This document shows, in pieces, positions 24,985 to 37,010 of a stretch of DNA of 64,000 nt. A model generated the notes under the pieces. That model was not told where the DNA came from, did not search any database, and was given only the letters and a program-made list of their open reading frames with translations. A program made the position numbers and the translations under genes. Position 1 is the stretch's first letter; every line of letters starts with the position of its first letter. The stretch is taken from NCBI RefSeq assembly GCF_900496995.4, contig NC_044029.1, forward strand, positions 9,114,001 through 9,178,000, read 5' to 3'. This DNA is from Aquila chrysaetos chrysaetos. Lineage: Eukaryota > Chordata > Aves > Accipitriformes > Accipitridae.

Positions 24985-25050
24985 GACAGTTGACTAAACT
25001 GATTTCAGTGGAGTTTCTCCTGATCTGATACGCATGGGAGGAAGGAAGGA
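24985..25050. repeat. Ancient repeat relic with the GATTTCAGTGGAGT motif
   Basis: CTGATTTCAGTGGAGTTTCT followed by CCTGATCTGATACGCA resembles the TGACTTCAATGGAGTTACTC-CTGATTTACAC block of an old amniote repeat. No boundaries can be set. Confidence 0.4.
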
Positions 25051-28000
25051 ACAACTCCTTCGACTGTCATCCTTTCTTCTTTATAAAAATTTCAACTTAA
25101 GAGCACTATTGTGAACTCGTGATGAAAACTTTGTGAGGGCATTTTGAACATATCAGCCTGTTGCCGACCTGAAGAATTAGGAAAGAAACTTTGCTACTAG
25201 TGGCCAACTATAGGGACACCTGAAATGACGTAATACATAACTATTACTATTAGCATAGTATGATTTTCTTGGGGTTTTTTTTAAGATTTACTTAAGCTTA
25301 GATCAGAGAAATAATTAAATGTTACTATCATAGTGTGTGAAGAGCATTATACCCTAGATGTGTCCTGGCTGGATCTGTATTTTCAAAACTGCTTATACTA
25401 GACTTGTGCACCCAAAAGTACAAATTAAGCTTTGATACCAGGTCGTATTTTCATAGAACTAACCAGAGGATATTCTGGCCAGTATCTCATCCAGAATAGA
25501 GTGGAATAGACAGACAATACCACTCTGACATAAAAGCTGATTCATCAGAAAATTTGAAAAAAAAATTAGGTCCAGCAGAAGGAGTTTATCCTACATTAGC
25601 ATTCTGAGTAGTGCATGTTTGATCCTGTGTTAGTTGTCCCAAAGCTAGATTGACCATATTGCCGAACCAGGGATTTAGAGGTTGCATCGAACTTAACCTC
25701 ACTTCCACACGTAAGTTGGTCATCAAGGAAGGATGTGCAGGGGAAACACCTAGTTCTCTCTCAGCTTTTGTAATGCTTCCACTAAATGGAAACGAGGACA
25801 TAACTATTTTTCGAAAGTGAAGCTTCTCAAGCCTGAACACCTCAAGGTACATTTATTTGAAAAAGACTATTGTGACTTCCTAGAATTGCCCTTAAACACT
25901 GCAGTATTAACCAACAGTATAAATAATGGTAACTCTGCCATAATCCAGCTTCCAGTTTTGTTGAATGACAAAGTGGCTCAAGAGCAACATCACAGTTTCT
26001 ACTGCCAAATTCCTCTGGAGAAAACTCTTTCTAGGTAGCGCGTGCTGTTTTTAAAGAGCATCTTTGTGGGGTAGATGAGTCTGTTTGCCTCCAGAAATTC
26101 ATATCTTGGCTAACTTCAGCCACATTTCAAGTGTTGAAGCTGCTCCAGCAATGGCTTCCTAGAAAGTTTCAAATAATTTTACTTTAATTTGAGGCAGAGC
26201 ATTAGCATCTTCAATGAACTCAAAAATAGTAATATAGCTCTCAGCACTCAGGGAGATAGTGTGCTTCAAAGCATGTTTGTAACTTCTTTGGGGCCTTGAT
26301 AATATCAATAGCGACAGGACTCTGTGGTTCAGAAATCTCTCAGGAAAATTGGAGTCTACTTAATTTGCTCCCTAATACTGCTAGTTCCAGCTGGAGTCTC
26401 CAAAAATGAAGTTCATTATTAAGAAGATCTTTAAAGAGCATAACAATCAGGGTAAATGTCACACTCATTAATCACCTTCCTAAATAGGCAAAGCAAATAG
26501 CATGACTGTATTAACTCTCATTTCCTGAGAAAACACCGTAGATTATGAAGATCAACACCACATCTGATAGTTTGCTAAACAAAAACGAAATATGCATTCA
26601 CCAGAAATGCAGTGTGAGGCACAAGCAAGTTGCTTGTTCACACCTCTGATAAACCTGGTGAATCAATTAACAAACAAAAAGGTAGAAAGGCAAATGACAT
26701 TTTCTATTTCACATAAAACGCTGAAAACTTCTCTGCTTGGAAAATAATGAAACTGGAGTTTTGTGTGATGTGTCAAATAAGAGATCATCAGGGTTTCAAA
26801 CAAATTTAACCAAGTAAAGACACACAAAAATAATCAAGGAAATATAGGTTGCTCCATATAAATAGAGAGGGGTCTCAGCATCATCTGGTCTTCAAAATGG
26901 TTGAAATTGCCTGAGAAGGATGACTTGGCTGCAACCGGGCCTGGCAGCTGGTAGAGCAAAGATAGGATTCTAATGTCCATTTAATGCATCCCTTCATATT
27001 GGTCTGGAACAGGAACCAGTCCTTCCTGGCATGGCAGGAGAAGCAAAGGAGTGCTAAGAAATGAGCATTAACTTGTGCTCTGTAGAAGAGCCACAACAGT
27101 GACAGTGAAGTTCCGATAACTGATATAAGACCTGAAAAACAGAGTGCTTCACTGAAGCAGCACACTAGTTGCTCAACAGTCTTTGATTTGCTCATGAAGG
27201 AATTTCTTTCACTTGTCTGTTTTCCAAAACAAAAGTATCTCATTTGAAGCACATATCACATACCAAAGAGAAGAAACTGAGATCCCTATATAGGAAATAG
27301 AAAAAAGGTGATCATCTCACTACTTGGAGTAATGGGGGAACCTATAGCAGAATTTTACCCTTCCACAAAGTCCATGGAGAATGATTTCTTTGTCTAACCA
27401 CCAACATTAAACAGTACAAAAATTCCCCATTTCGTTCATGGGAAAAGGGCTTGGGTCTTGATGTCTTCAGATCAATTTTTTTGCCCAATTAGAAGAAAGC
27501 CCTAAAGCTCCTGATATTGCTTACCTTCTAACACCTAAAAGCACTTAGAAAAAGCAGATTCTATATGACAAATTGTGGCAGATCAATATAATCTGTTACA
27601 TTTCACATCAGTAATGAGAAAAATCTGAACACTGATGTTAAAACTTCCCAAGCGTCAGATTCACTAGACCAAACTGACAGTAGATGGTTATCACACCATT
27701 GCTTTGATTGACAGAAATATATATCTTTGTGCATATGAGCATATACTGCACCTTCTGCACCTGTTCTGGTTTCAAAACAATAGGAAATAGGTGATGAATG
27801 CATATCAGAATTTAAATTTTCACCTGAGTTTCTGGAAATATCCACTCTCCTATTATCAAGCTTCAAATACTTTCAATGGCACACAAACCCACAAACAAAT
27901 CTCTGTCAATCAGACGCTTTCTGTCATGTGAACTCTGAATCTGAACAACAGAAATAACCTCTCCTCCCTGCAAATAAAATCCAGACATTATTATGTGCAG

Positions 28001-29281
28001 TATATTAGTTCAATTCAGTTAAAGGACAAGAAAAATGACAGCAGAAAGACAGAGGCAGGGAGTGTGCCCAAGGTATGAGTGACCATAACATACTGGTCTC
28101 CATGGGCTTTTCAAGAGTTTGCATGGAATAGCAATTTCTTGTGCCCAGCATAGAAGCAATAATGTTAAGGTGAATAAATAAAAAGTATGTCAGATGTGAT
28201 GTGATGAAGCAGCATTTATTTGGCCCAGGTAAATGTAACCCTAGAAGCCTTACAGTAAAGGAAATTGAAGAGTACTAGTGTCACTTCTGGTGTCATGATA
28301 TTGACTATGTTAACACTAATTCTTGCAATACAAATAAAGCAGCGCATATTACACAAATTAAAGGAGTGTCCTGAACAGTATTCCTCAGGCCAATGCAATG
28401 AGATAAAGTAAAAAGCAGACAAGAAATTATCAACACACAATGCTGTAAAAGAGTATTATCTTACATTAGTAAAGAAAAAATGTTGTCTCTTCATGCCTCA
28501 AATTTTCTCCTTGGCCAAGACTATCAAGTCAAAGCAGAGGGGGTTATGGCTGTGTTGTCTACGCAGGCTGCTTCATGCTGGGTTGCTTTCCACTGAATCA
28601 AAATTTTCCTCTTAGCTGGTAAATTCTCACAAACAATGATGTGTTTCAGTGCTTTGACTTTACTCGTAGCTCATTTATCATAGCAGAGAGGATTGACTGA
28701 AGAATTCCAATCAAACGCCTGCCTGCTTTCTATGCTGAGCGAAAATCTAAAGTTGCAGTTATTTACTCAGCACTTTTGTGGCAAGCTTGTAAGATCAGCC
28801 AGGAAAGATGATCAGTGTGCAGCTGAACATGACCACTGTCAGCTTAGTGGCATGGAAGAATGTACCCCCTTCCCTTCTCCTGGTGTCTGATGTGCACACG
28901 TGGGATTGTTTTTACTGCTCCTGCTCTCTTTTGGCTTGCCTAGCAGGGTTTGTAGTGCCGTCTTCTCTAAATACATTTAATCCTCATTTTGCAAGTTATT
29001 TCTTCTAAAAATAAACCAAAAATTATTTTCCTGTTATTATTGCAAACTTCACCATTACAACCCCAGGGCTGTAAAAGAAGAACTTACTTACAGGGCTTAT
29101 AAAGCTGCAGCTGCTGAATCCAACGCTTTCTCTCCCATGATTTTCCTGGGTCATTTATCTTCTCATCCTCCTGCTATTGTTAAATCTTCTAAGACTAACC
29201 TGAAATTGTGCTGATCGTTGATATTTTTAATGATCCTTTTTGGTATTTTTTCCACACATTTTAATATATTAAGCTCTACTT
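25051..29281. other. Intergenic AT-rich DNA
   Basis: No gene or mobile element recognised. The 123-codon minus-strand frame at 26881-27252 is Cys- and Phe-rich and lacks any motif. Confidence 0.55.
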
Positions 29282-29341
29282 CTCCTGTTTTCTCTCTTTC
29301 TTTCTCCCTGCCTCCATCTCTCCCCCCCCCCCCCCCCCCCC
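29282..29341. repeat. Polypyrimidine tract ending in C20
   Basis: A nearly pure pyrimidine run (TCTCTCTTTCTTTCTCCC and so on) leads into 20 consecutive C residues at 29322-29341, then GCCCCG. The G-rich complement has G-quadruplex and triplex potential. Confidence 0.9.
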
Positions 29342-30089
29342 GCCCCGTTTCTCTCCCATTTGCTTTTTTTTTTCAGGTAGAAGAAAGTATAATAAATACA
29401 ATCTATGAATTATATCTTTAGAATCCCTGCAGGGGCCTTCAAAGTACAAACAAATGTTATTTTCTACTCTGCGCAAATAAACTTTCCATAGTGGAAATAG
29501 ATCATTTATTTTCCCAGAGAAGTATTGATTGAAGCTGAAATAAGTTACAATAGTATTGGAAAAAAGAAATACCATCTGGCTGCACTAACAGATGTATTCC
29601 TTGCCCAACTGAAAGTTTAGAAAAGTATTTTTAACTCTTTCTCATCCACAGTATTTTGTGACCTGTGAAGCCAAGTAATTTTGAAATAAATGACTGATGA
29701 TACTCTCTTTCCTGACAAAGTTCTCCTTTCTGCCCTGCTACATCTTATGTTTTTGGACACAGTAAAAATGTTTCATTCTAGGAATACCACACTGAAAGCT
29801 CTGAGTTAGATGTTTAGTCCAGCAGAGTTCCACTTAGACCTGGACCTTGGCCAGATAAAAAACAGAATTGGATTTGCTTCTTATAAGGGCAAGGAAAGAT
29901 TTCAGAAATTCCTGATCTGCACTAAACCCCTTTTTTACCTGACCTATAAATAGCCAGTAGACTGCCTTGTACAAAATTCAGGCTCTGGTTCTCGGTCTTA
30001 ATTCAGCAACCCGAATTCATTTGTTTTAACTGTCCCGCTTTCCATAAATAATTAAATCTTCTTTGGACTACAAAGAATAGGACTAAAGC

Positions 30090-30147
30090 AAGGATTTTAA
30101 TCTAGGTCTCCCATATCCTGCCTAACCACTGGACTATTCAGGAATTT
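30090..30147 (-). repeat. tRNA-derived SINE head relic
   Basis: In reverse complement AATAGTCCAGTGGTTAGGCA is a good A box, followed by GGGAGACCTAGATTAAAATC, a decayed B box. The same arrangement is familiar from sauropsid and mammalian tRNA-derived SINEs. It is not a functional tRNA: the B box has lost its GGTTCRA core and no acceptor stem pairs. Confidence 0.42.
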
Positions 30148-31613
30148 TGCTTGACAAGAAACTCCAGACAGATTTGGTTTTTTCTTCAAACATACAGTTC
30201 CAGTAAAAATATTAGTCTTGAGAAATTATCGTTTTTTGAGAGAAAGCATTTGCTCAAAGATTCCTGACCAGCTTCTCTCAGAAAGGTGACTTCCTTCAAC
30301 ATCCATTGTTGGCTGTTTTTCAGCCCTAAGTGCTGTCTCAAACTGTACTGTAGGACCAGTGACCACCTGTGGGCTCAGAACCCTCCGCTGGTGGCAGCCC
30401 CAGTCTGAGAACATCTGCCTTAGTGCTCCATGGGGAAGCCTCGGGGCTGTAAACAAACAAATATTGGTTTGGATTTAGCAAGACTCTGTATTTTACCTAA
30501 GAAGTAACTCATTTGGGTCTGGAAGTTTGCTAGCTTTTCCTTTTCACTGTTAGTTTTAAAGCAAACATAAGGTCATTTACTCTTGAAATACCATTCTGAA
30601 GTGAAAATTGATTCTGATGCAAACCCCCAAATAATTCATTTTTAAATTGACAAAATGAAACATTGTTATTTGTTATTTTTTTGGTGGGGGTGTTTGGTTT
30701 TTTTACCAATATTATTCATCAGATTAAGCATAAAATCTCAAAGTTTTTTCCTTCAACCAACATCTACTTAGTCATTCACAAATCTAGCAGAGTACCTGCT
30801 CACAGGTGAACACAATAGCTGTTGGATTTATAATTTTTGTCAGAAAATATTATGCAAAATTGTTGAAGGTATTAAAAGAACCTAGCCATTTGAACGAAAA
30901 ATATGGATAGTTCTTCTTCCTGTTGAAAGAAACAAGCATTCATCTTAAATGTAACAAAGCTGACAAATTTTCTTAAACTTGGACCATCTTCCACTGCACT
31001 GTTTAGGGCCTGCCATTGATAGTCAAGCATTACTCCACTAAAATACCTGCTAGGAACCCTTAAATGGTGCCTTCTATGATAAGATCTGAGGTGTGCTAGG
31101 ACTTTTTTATTTTATTTCATATAACAAATTTCTTGCTGAACTAGGTATTTTAGAAGAACTCTAGTTTTATGGGCACAATTCTGCACTTGCAATAATTGTA
31201 AGTACCAATTACATTTACACATTGTCAATGCTCAGTTAGACATACAAATGCTGACATCTGCCCTAACAGTTAGCTTGTGGAGATAAAACCAGTAACCACA
31301 GAGCAGCACCCCGGCTTACGCTCACTTCAGCAATTAACACCACCGCGTCTTAAAAACTCCTTATTCCTGGCTAGAACCTCTCGTTCCTCACAGCCTTCTG
31401 ACAAGCACAGGAAGGTAATTGGTCCTCCTTCTTTTAGACTGCAAGAATTAATACTTCCTAAGTGTCTTAATTGTTTCATCGCATTGTACACCTCAAACAA
31501 TAATTGGATTTATGCAATGCTTTTTCTGGCCTGCAGTTGAGTTACAGATGTGGAAGTAAGTATAAAGGGCCCATCTGGGGCTAATCTGTACTAGCCTTGC
31601 TCCTTAAAATGCC

Positions 31614-31645
31614 TGTTCACTGAATGATTGCTCGTTCAGTGAACA
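31614..31645. repeat. Perfect 11-bp hairpin, 10-nt loop
   Basis: TGTTCACTGAA (31614-31624) and TTCAGTGAACA (31635-31645) are exact reverse complements around TGATTGCTCG. No T-run follows, so it is not terminator-like, and the arms are too short for a microRNA precursor. Confidence 0.7.
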
Positions 31646-31814
31646 TCCCTTCAGAAGCGGTAGGATTCAACAAGGTCAGCTCGTTAACTACCAGTTCTGC
31701 TTACCTCCATTCTGGGAAAAACCTCAGCCAGCCCCTCCGACAGTGCCATTTTCAGCATTCATTAATGAGTAATGTCCAACATCTCTGGTGAAAGCAGGGC
31801 TGAAACTACAAGTT

Positions 31815-31844
31815 CATATGTGTGTGTATATATATATACACATA
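31815..31844. repeat. (TG)n(TA)n tract with a 20-bp palindrome
   Basis: Thirty alternating purine-pyrimidine positions. 31823-31842 is a perfect palindrome of the form TGTG(TA)6CACA. Simple-sequence origin. Confidence 0.85.
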
Positions 31845-32984
31845 AGGCAAATGCTGTCTTTATTCACATGTGATACACAGACTATTAGTTCCTAAGTGTG
31901 AACCATAACCATATTAGGCACCCAGTAGAATTTAATTTAATGTGGTTTAATTTAGTTATTTTAAAGTTTTAGACCAAAGATTCTCGGGAAAGGGTTGTCT
32001 CGTTCAGCGATTAGCTTAACTGTTTCACTCATTTTACTTTCATTAAAATGCACATTTACTATCTAAGAAAGCAGAGTACAATAATAAAACTACAATTGCC
32101 TTTTATCTGAGCTTTTATTAATTTGTAGCTTAGTTGCATTTATGACAGATAGTTGAATTTTTTCTAAATCTTTCCTAGTTATTCTTCAGAATGAGAAGTT
32201 ATTGTGAGAAGTACATAGAAACAATTTAAAGGAAAAAAATTAAAAATATACCGATATAGCTAGAGCAGGGGGGAACAACCATGCAGTATTGTTTACTACA
32301 CAGTCAAACAACAGTAGATTAAAAGCACATACAGCAAATAAACCATCATATCTCCTATGTAAATTGTGTATCTAGTTCAGGGGGGTAACAAGAGGGAGAC
32401 TGTTGTGGCACTCCATCACATTCCTGCAGAGAGACAGCAATGAACAACAGGAGGAAACTCAGATATATTTCAAGAATAAAAGAGGAAAGAAGGATATGCT
32501 GTTAAACAGAACTATCACAAAACCTCTCTTCTCTATTTAATTCTAGCAATGTTGTCATTCCATGGGCCAGCCTTTTTTTTTTTTTGTACCAGACAGGTAC
32601 TTTTTTTCTACTTCGGCACCACCATTATTCAAACTCCAGGGTGCTCCTGACACTGAAGTTATTTCTCATTTAATCTCATTACTGTGAACCGTAAAATGTA
32701 TAAGCCATCTGAAATCATATGCTCCAGTCAGACTGGCCTCCTCAATTTGGGAGTTTATAAGAAGGCAGAGTAGTTACATTTTCTTTGTTGACTGTATTCA
32801 TCATTCCAAACTGTAAATTCTCAAGAACATATCAAATACTCAGGATTTATTAAGGGAAGAGTCAATTTTTTAAAATTAATTTATGGTGAACCAACGTTCA
32901 GGAGTTTTTCTGTATTCTACAGCTCTGTAATGCCTATGTAATGTTTACCCTTTAAATAAAAAAGCCAGAGAAAGTAAGAAAGTA

Positions 32985-33535
32985 AGAATAGTGTACCAGG
33001 TTAAACTGAAGTGCTGTCTAGGCCAGTACCCTCCTCTCAACAATAGCCATACAGCATTATCAAGAGACGACTGTAAGAGCAAATGAAAATAGTATTTCCC
33101 CGTAACCCTCACAAATGCCAACCATTTTCAAGTCAGTATACTGATCTAGATGAAGTTCCTGTGTACACAGTGACCCTCAACATATTTTCTTTTGAACTTA
33201 GCCAGCCCTTCCTTGAGCACCAAGTAGACTTTAAGCATCCACATTATACTTGGTAAAAATCCTCTTGTTTTGAACCCATTGTCATCAGTTTTATTTCATT
33301 TGCCTTCCATCCTGTGGTAAAGAGAATGAAATATCAGTTGAGCCTCTGCATGCCACTAAGGAGTCTATAAATCTGTATTAGTTGCCCTCCCCTCCATCAA
33401 GTAGGTCTTTTCCAGATTGATGACTGCTAACTTTGTTGTTCCACATGCAGAATCCATTTCATACTCTTGATGGTCTTTGTTGCCCCTTTGTCGTTTTCCA
33501 GATCTCGATCCAGATCAGAATGATCGAGTGGTTCA
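32985..33535 (-). mobile_element. Ancient CR1-type LINE 3' fragment
   Basis: A second old CR1 relic in minus orientation. Its low-coordinate end matches the typical reverse-complemented 3' region (ACCAGGTTAAAC, GTCTAGGCCAGTACCCTCCT near 33015). The middle carries the TTGTTTTGAACCCATTGTC block (about 33267) and the right part the TTTGTTGCCCCTTT and TTTTCCAGAT blocks (33475-33503). It is heavily diverged, has no coding capacity and lacks the young avian ATTCTATGA tail. It appears to belong to an older sauropsid CR1 lineage than the copy at 43265-44828. Edges are approximate. Confidence 0.72.
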
Positions 33536-33779
33536 TTTAGAAACTTGCTGTAAAACGTCAGCGCCATTACTTGCATTTGCTCTCATCAATCATGTATACA
33601 TAATGTGAAACAATAATTTAGAAAACCCAGAAGCTGTGTTGCTCTGATGACAGTCTAGAAAATAATTCATTTCAATGACGCCACAAGTGTGAAGGATTCA
33701 AGACTTAACGAGACAGGCAACTGGGTTGCAAGATTTTTGGTCTGCAAGGATGAGCCGTTGATTACTGCTCTATCGTAAG

Positions 33780-33975
33780 GGCCATGAGAGCATCCCCTGC
33801 TCCTGGAGGTCTCACCGCTGGGGCTCAGGGACACCACGGCAGCAGCAGAGCCAAGGGCTGCCCCTTCCTGGCTGAGCCCTCCCATTCCATGGTTGGGGGT
33901 GAGCAGGGCAGGGTCTTCCCAGCCAGGGTTTGTCCCACCACCCTGCGCGAACCCCCACCGATCCCGGCACTCCAA
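33780..33975. other. GC-rich islet downstream of the CR1 relic
   Basis: About 200 bp of GC-rich sequence, with open frames on both strands (102 codons minus, 67 codons plus) that reflect composition rather than coding. No domain is recognisable. It starts about 240 bp right of the CR1 relic. Confidence 0.45.
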
Positions 33976-34654
33976 ACCTACAAATAAAATCGATAAACAA
34001 GGGGTTAAGTAGGTGGCTGTCCTGAAAGCAAGTTGGGGAGAGAAAGGAAGAGAAAAGGAGCCAGCTGGAGGTGATGGGAGGGATTTGCCTCAAAGCAAAA
34101 CTGTTTTCATCCCGTGGAAAAAAAAAGGTTTAAATTAAGTACTAATGGATCATAGAGAGGGTGGATGGAAAACATAATTAAGTATACATGAAAAAGCTGG
34201 ACTAAAAATTTAAGTTAGATGGTAATATTTGTTCGCCTGTGTTCATTTTTTCCCTCAGCTTTTGCAGAGTCTGAAACAGCCAATGACTTCCTAGAGACTG
34301 TGTTATACTTACAAAAGAGATTGTATACAGAAACCGCACGTAACACACAGATTTGCTAATCGATCGTGGGACTGTGCTGACTGGCCAGAAGAGCAGACCA
34401 AGGAAACGGTTTAGCAGACAGAATTCCAACCACTGTTGTTCAAATTCTCCGCTTATACATGTGCTTCTGTTGTTTGCTTATTTAAAACCTCTGTCAGTAC
34501 TCCTCTGGAAAATATTACATTTGCCTGGGCCTACAGCACTGTTTTGGAAGAAATACATACTTGTCCTTAAATAAGTTTTAGGGATAGTTCTCAGCAGGGA
34601 TAGGACATGATGGGATCCACCCTCACCTGAACTTTAAAGCCCCTCAATCTCTAA

Positions 34655-34785
34655 GTATCAGTTCCCGGCTGTGCTGAGCGTGGTGGCAGACCGCCGGCAT
34701 CGCGCCTGGCACCGCCGGGGCCGTGCCGGAGAGCAGTCTGGATGCGGCAACAGCCCGTGCTGGGGGCAGGGAGGGAGCCCCACCA
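34655..34785. other. Small GC- and CpG-rich islet
   Basis: About 130 bp with clustered CpGs (GACCGCCGGCATCGCGCCTG, CACCGCCGGGGCCGTGCCGG) in AT-rich flanks. There is no supportable open frame, TATA box or splice signal. Too short for a usual CpG island; it could be a promoter remnant or a fragment of a GC-rich repeat. Confidence 0.55.
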
Positions 34786-36957
34786 GGGAAAAAAGCATTA
34801 GAGCTGTTGACAGGCTGTATGTCTTGAATATACAATAGGAAAAGTTACTTTGTTGGCTTTGGAGGGTCCTTTATCATCCATGTTGCTGACTTAAAACGTT
34901 GAAATTAGTCTTAAGAAAAAAACAGATGAAATTTTAAGAGAAGGTCCAGATTCCTGCTCAAAAAAAATAAAACAAAACAAAACTTCCTCGGCAACTTCAT
35001 TTTGGATCTGATGTTGCTTAAGAGCCTGCAGTTGAGCGGTGCCCAGTATTGCCCCTGCCCACACAACTCTTTCCCAAGAAAGGAATCAATTTTAAAGGCT
35101 TGGCACCAGCATTGCGTTCTCATCTTCTTTTACCCGAAAAGCACGAGCACCACATAGCTCTTTGCAAGAAAGGGCACAGGACCAAACTTCAGGCTGCGGC
35201 TCAACAATGAGAAAAGGAAAGAACTCCCCCATAGCCCTGTGGAACGCGTGCTTGTTCACAAAGTTCCAGGTGTAGGTTGTTCTCTGCACTCCCCCGCATC
35301 ACTTTTCAGGTAATTGGTGGCTTCCCAATGGCCACCCTGAGCGTTTCGGATGACATGCTGAAGAACTTGACTCTTCCTGTGCGTTCTTTATGGAGGCTGG
35401 GCACATGAAATGGAGTTCCGCAATCTATTGTGTTGATCAGTCGCAGTTTGGTCTCTACTAGATCTAGGTATAGCTGCAAAATGTAAGATCATATGTAGAC
35501 ATAAAGAGCAGAGAGAAAAAAAAAAACCCAGTTTATCCAGAGCACAAAATTCACAAGGGAAAACCCACAGCAATGAAAAATTGGCCTGGCTTTATAAAGT
35601 GATGGACTAATGCTGAGGTGCAAGCCTGTCAGTTACTGCATTACATGAGTCAGAGCTCCAAATCAGTGATATTCAGGATAACATTAATTTTGCTGGAAAT
35701 TTAATGAAAAACAAAGTAGCCTAATGAAGAAATGGTAAGTCATTAAAATTAAGAGCAAAGACAGACGACATTCTGTAGAACCGAACTGTCCTAAAAATAT
35801 GCAGAAAAGACGTGCAAATAAGAAACAATGCTGGATTGTTGGGTAATCAGAATACCTTTTCATTTCCTAATATGAAAGAGAATCTTTAAAACAAACAGAT
35901 TAGAATGCAATTAAGGAGCATCAGTGTGAATGATGTGCCTCCCTTTTTGTTTCACTGCCCATTAAATCAAGCTTAGGACTGTAAGCTGAAACAAGAGAGA
36001 ATAGCAGCATAAAAAGGGCAAACTGGGAATGCACAACTCATCAATGAGAAGTAGATTTCACCACACTGTTGCCAAATATAGCATGCTTTTGTTAAATGAA
36101 GATGAATTCCTGGTTTCCTTTTTGTGCTTTTTCTTCACCCTTCTACTCTGTCTGTAGGGCATGGTTTGTTTTTCCTGACAGTTTGAGATTTCTGAGCTAC
36201 TGCAATGTAGTGCCAACACACACTGTGCACAGTAAGTGAAGAAGAAACAATCTGGCTGTTGTTTCTTGCTTTGCAAATAGCAATTTGCTTCTCATGACTG
36301 TATTTTAGAGCCTGGTACCAGAGGCCTGATTTTAGAAAGCTAGATGTTTCTGTCCCCTTTTTTTTGTGTCTATTTAAGATGGTTATTCTGATGCAAAATG
36401 AAAATTGGCATCCAGTTAAAATAACAAACTATGCGAATGTCCGGAATATGTTGCAATGCAATTCAGTAATTACACAAGTCAATTAGAGTTAAAGCAATTG
36501 TTGTTTCTACTTACTGCTGGCCTTGATTTTCTGAGGAATCAGGCTTCCAGTGTTGAATGGGTTCATCAAGGTGGACAGAGCATTAGCAGTTCATTCAACT
36601 AATTATAAATCAAGAAGAAATTTAAAAGCACTTTTTAATAAATTGTACTTCATTATTATCTACCATTAAAATAATAGTACAATAAATACTTTATATTTAA
36701 CACAGATTAAGCAACAAAACTAACAGATTTGCTACTACCACTTACTCTATTTAGACATCCACTGGCTACGGTTAAAATGAAGCCAAATTTCCAAAAACAA
36801 ATTTCAGATCTTTTGCCAAATAGTAATGATATCATGTCAAGAAATTCCTAGAACAAACTGTGCTATAAATCATATGCCATGTGCAATTAACTATACATTT
36901 AATTTAGATTTAATAGGCTATTTACTGCATGATCTTCTTATGTCATAAATTGTCATA

Positions 36958-37010
36958 GCTCTATTGAAGTCAATGGAGCCTGTTTATACCAGCTGAATCT
37001 CTTCCCCTTA
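36958..37010. repeat. Ancient repeat relic with the GAAGTCAATGGAGC motif
   Basis: CTATTGAAGTCAATGGAGCC then TTTATACCAGCTGAATCTC matches, by eye, a common tail block of sauropsid repeats (GAAGTCAATGGAG, then ACACCAGCTGAGGATCTGG). It is about 50 bp and isolated. Confidence 0.5.

Noticed and set aside
33667..33975. 102-codon minus-strand frame in a GC-rich islet
   Set aside because: Competing frame on the other strand and no motif; composition explains both.
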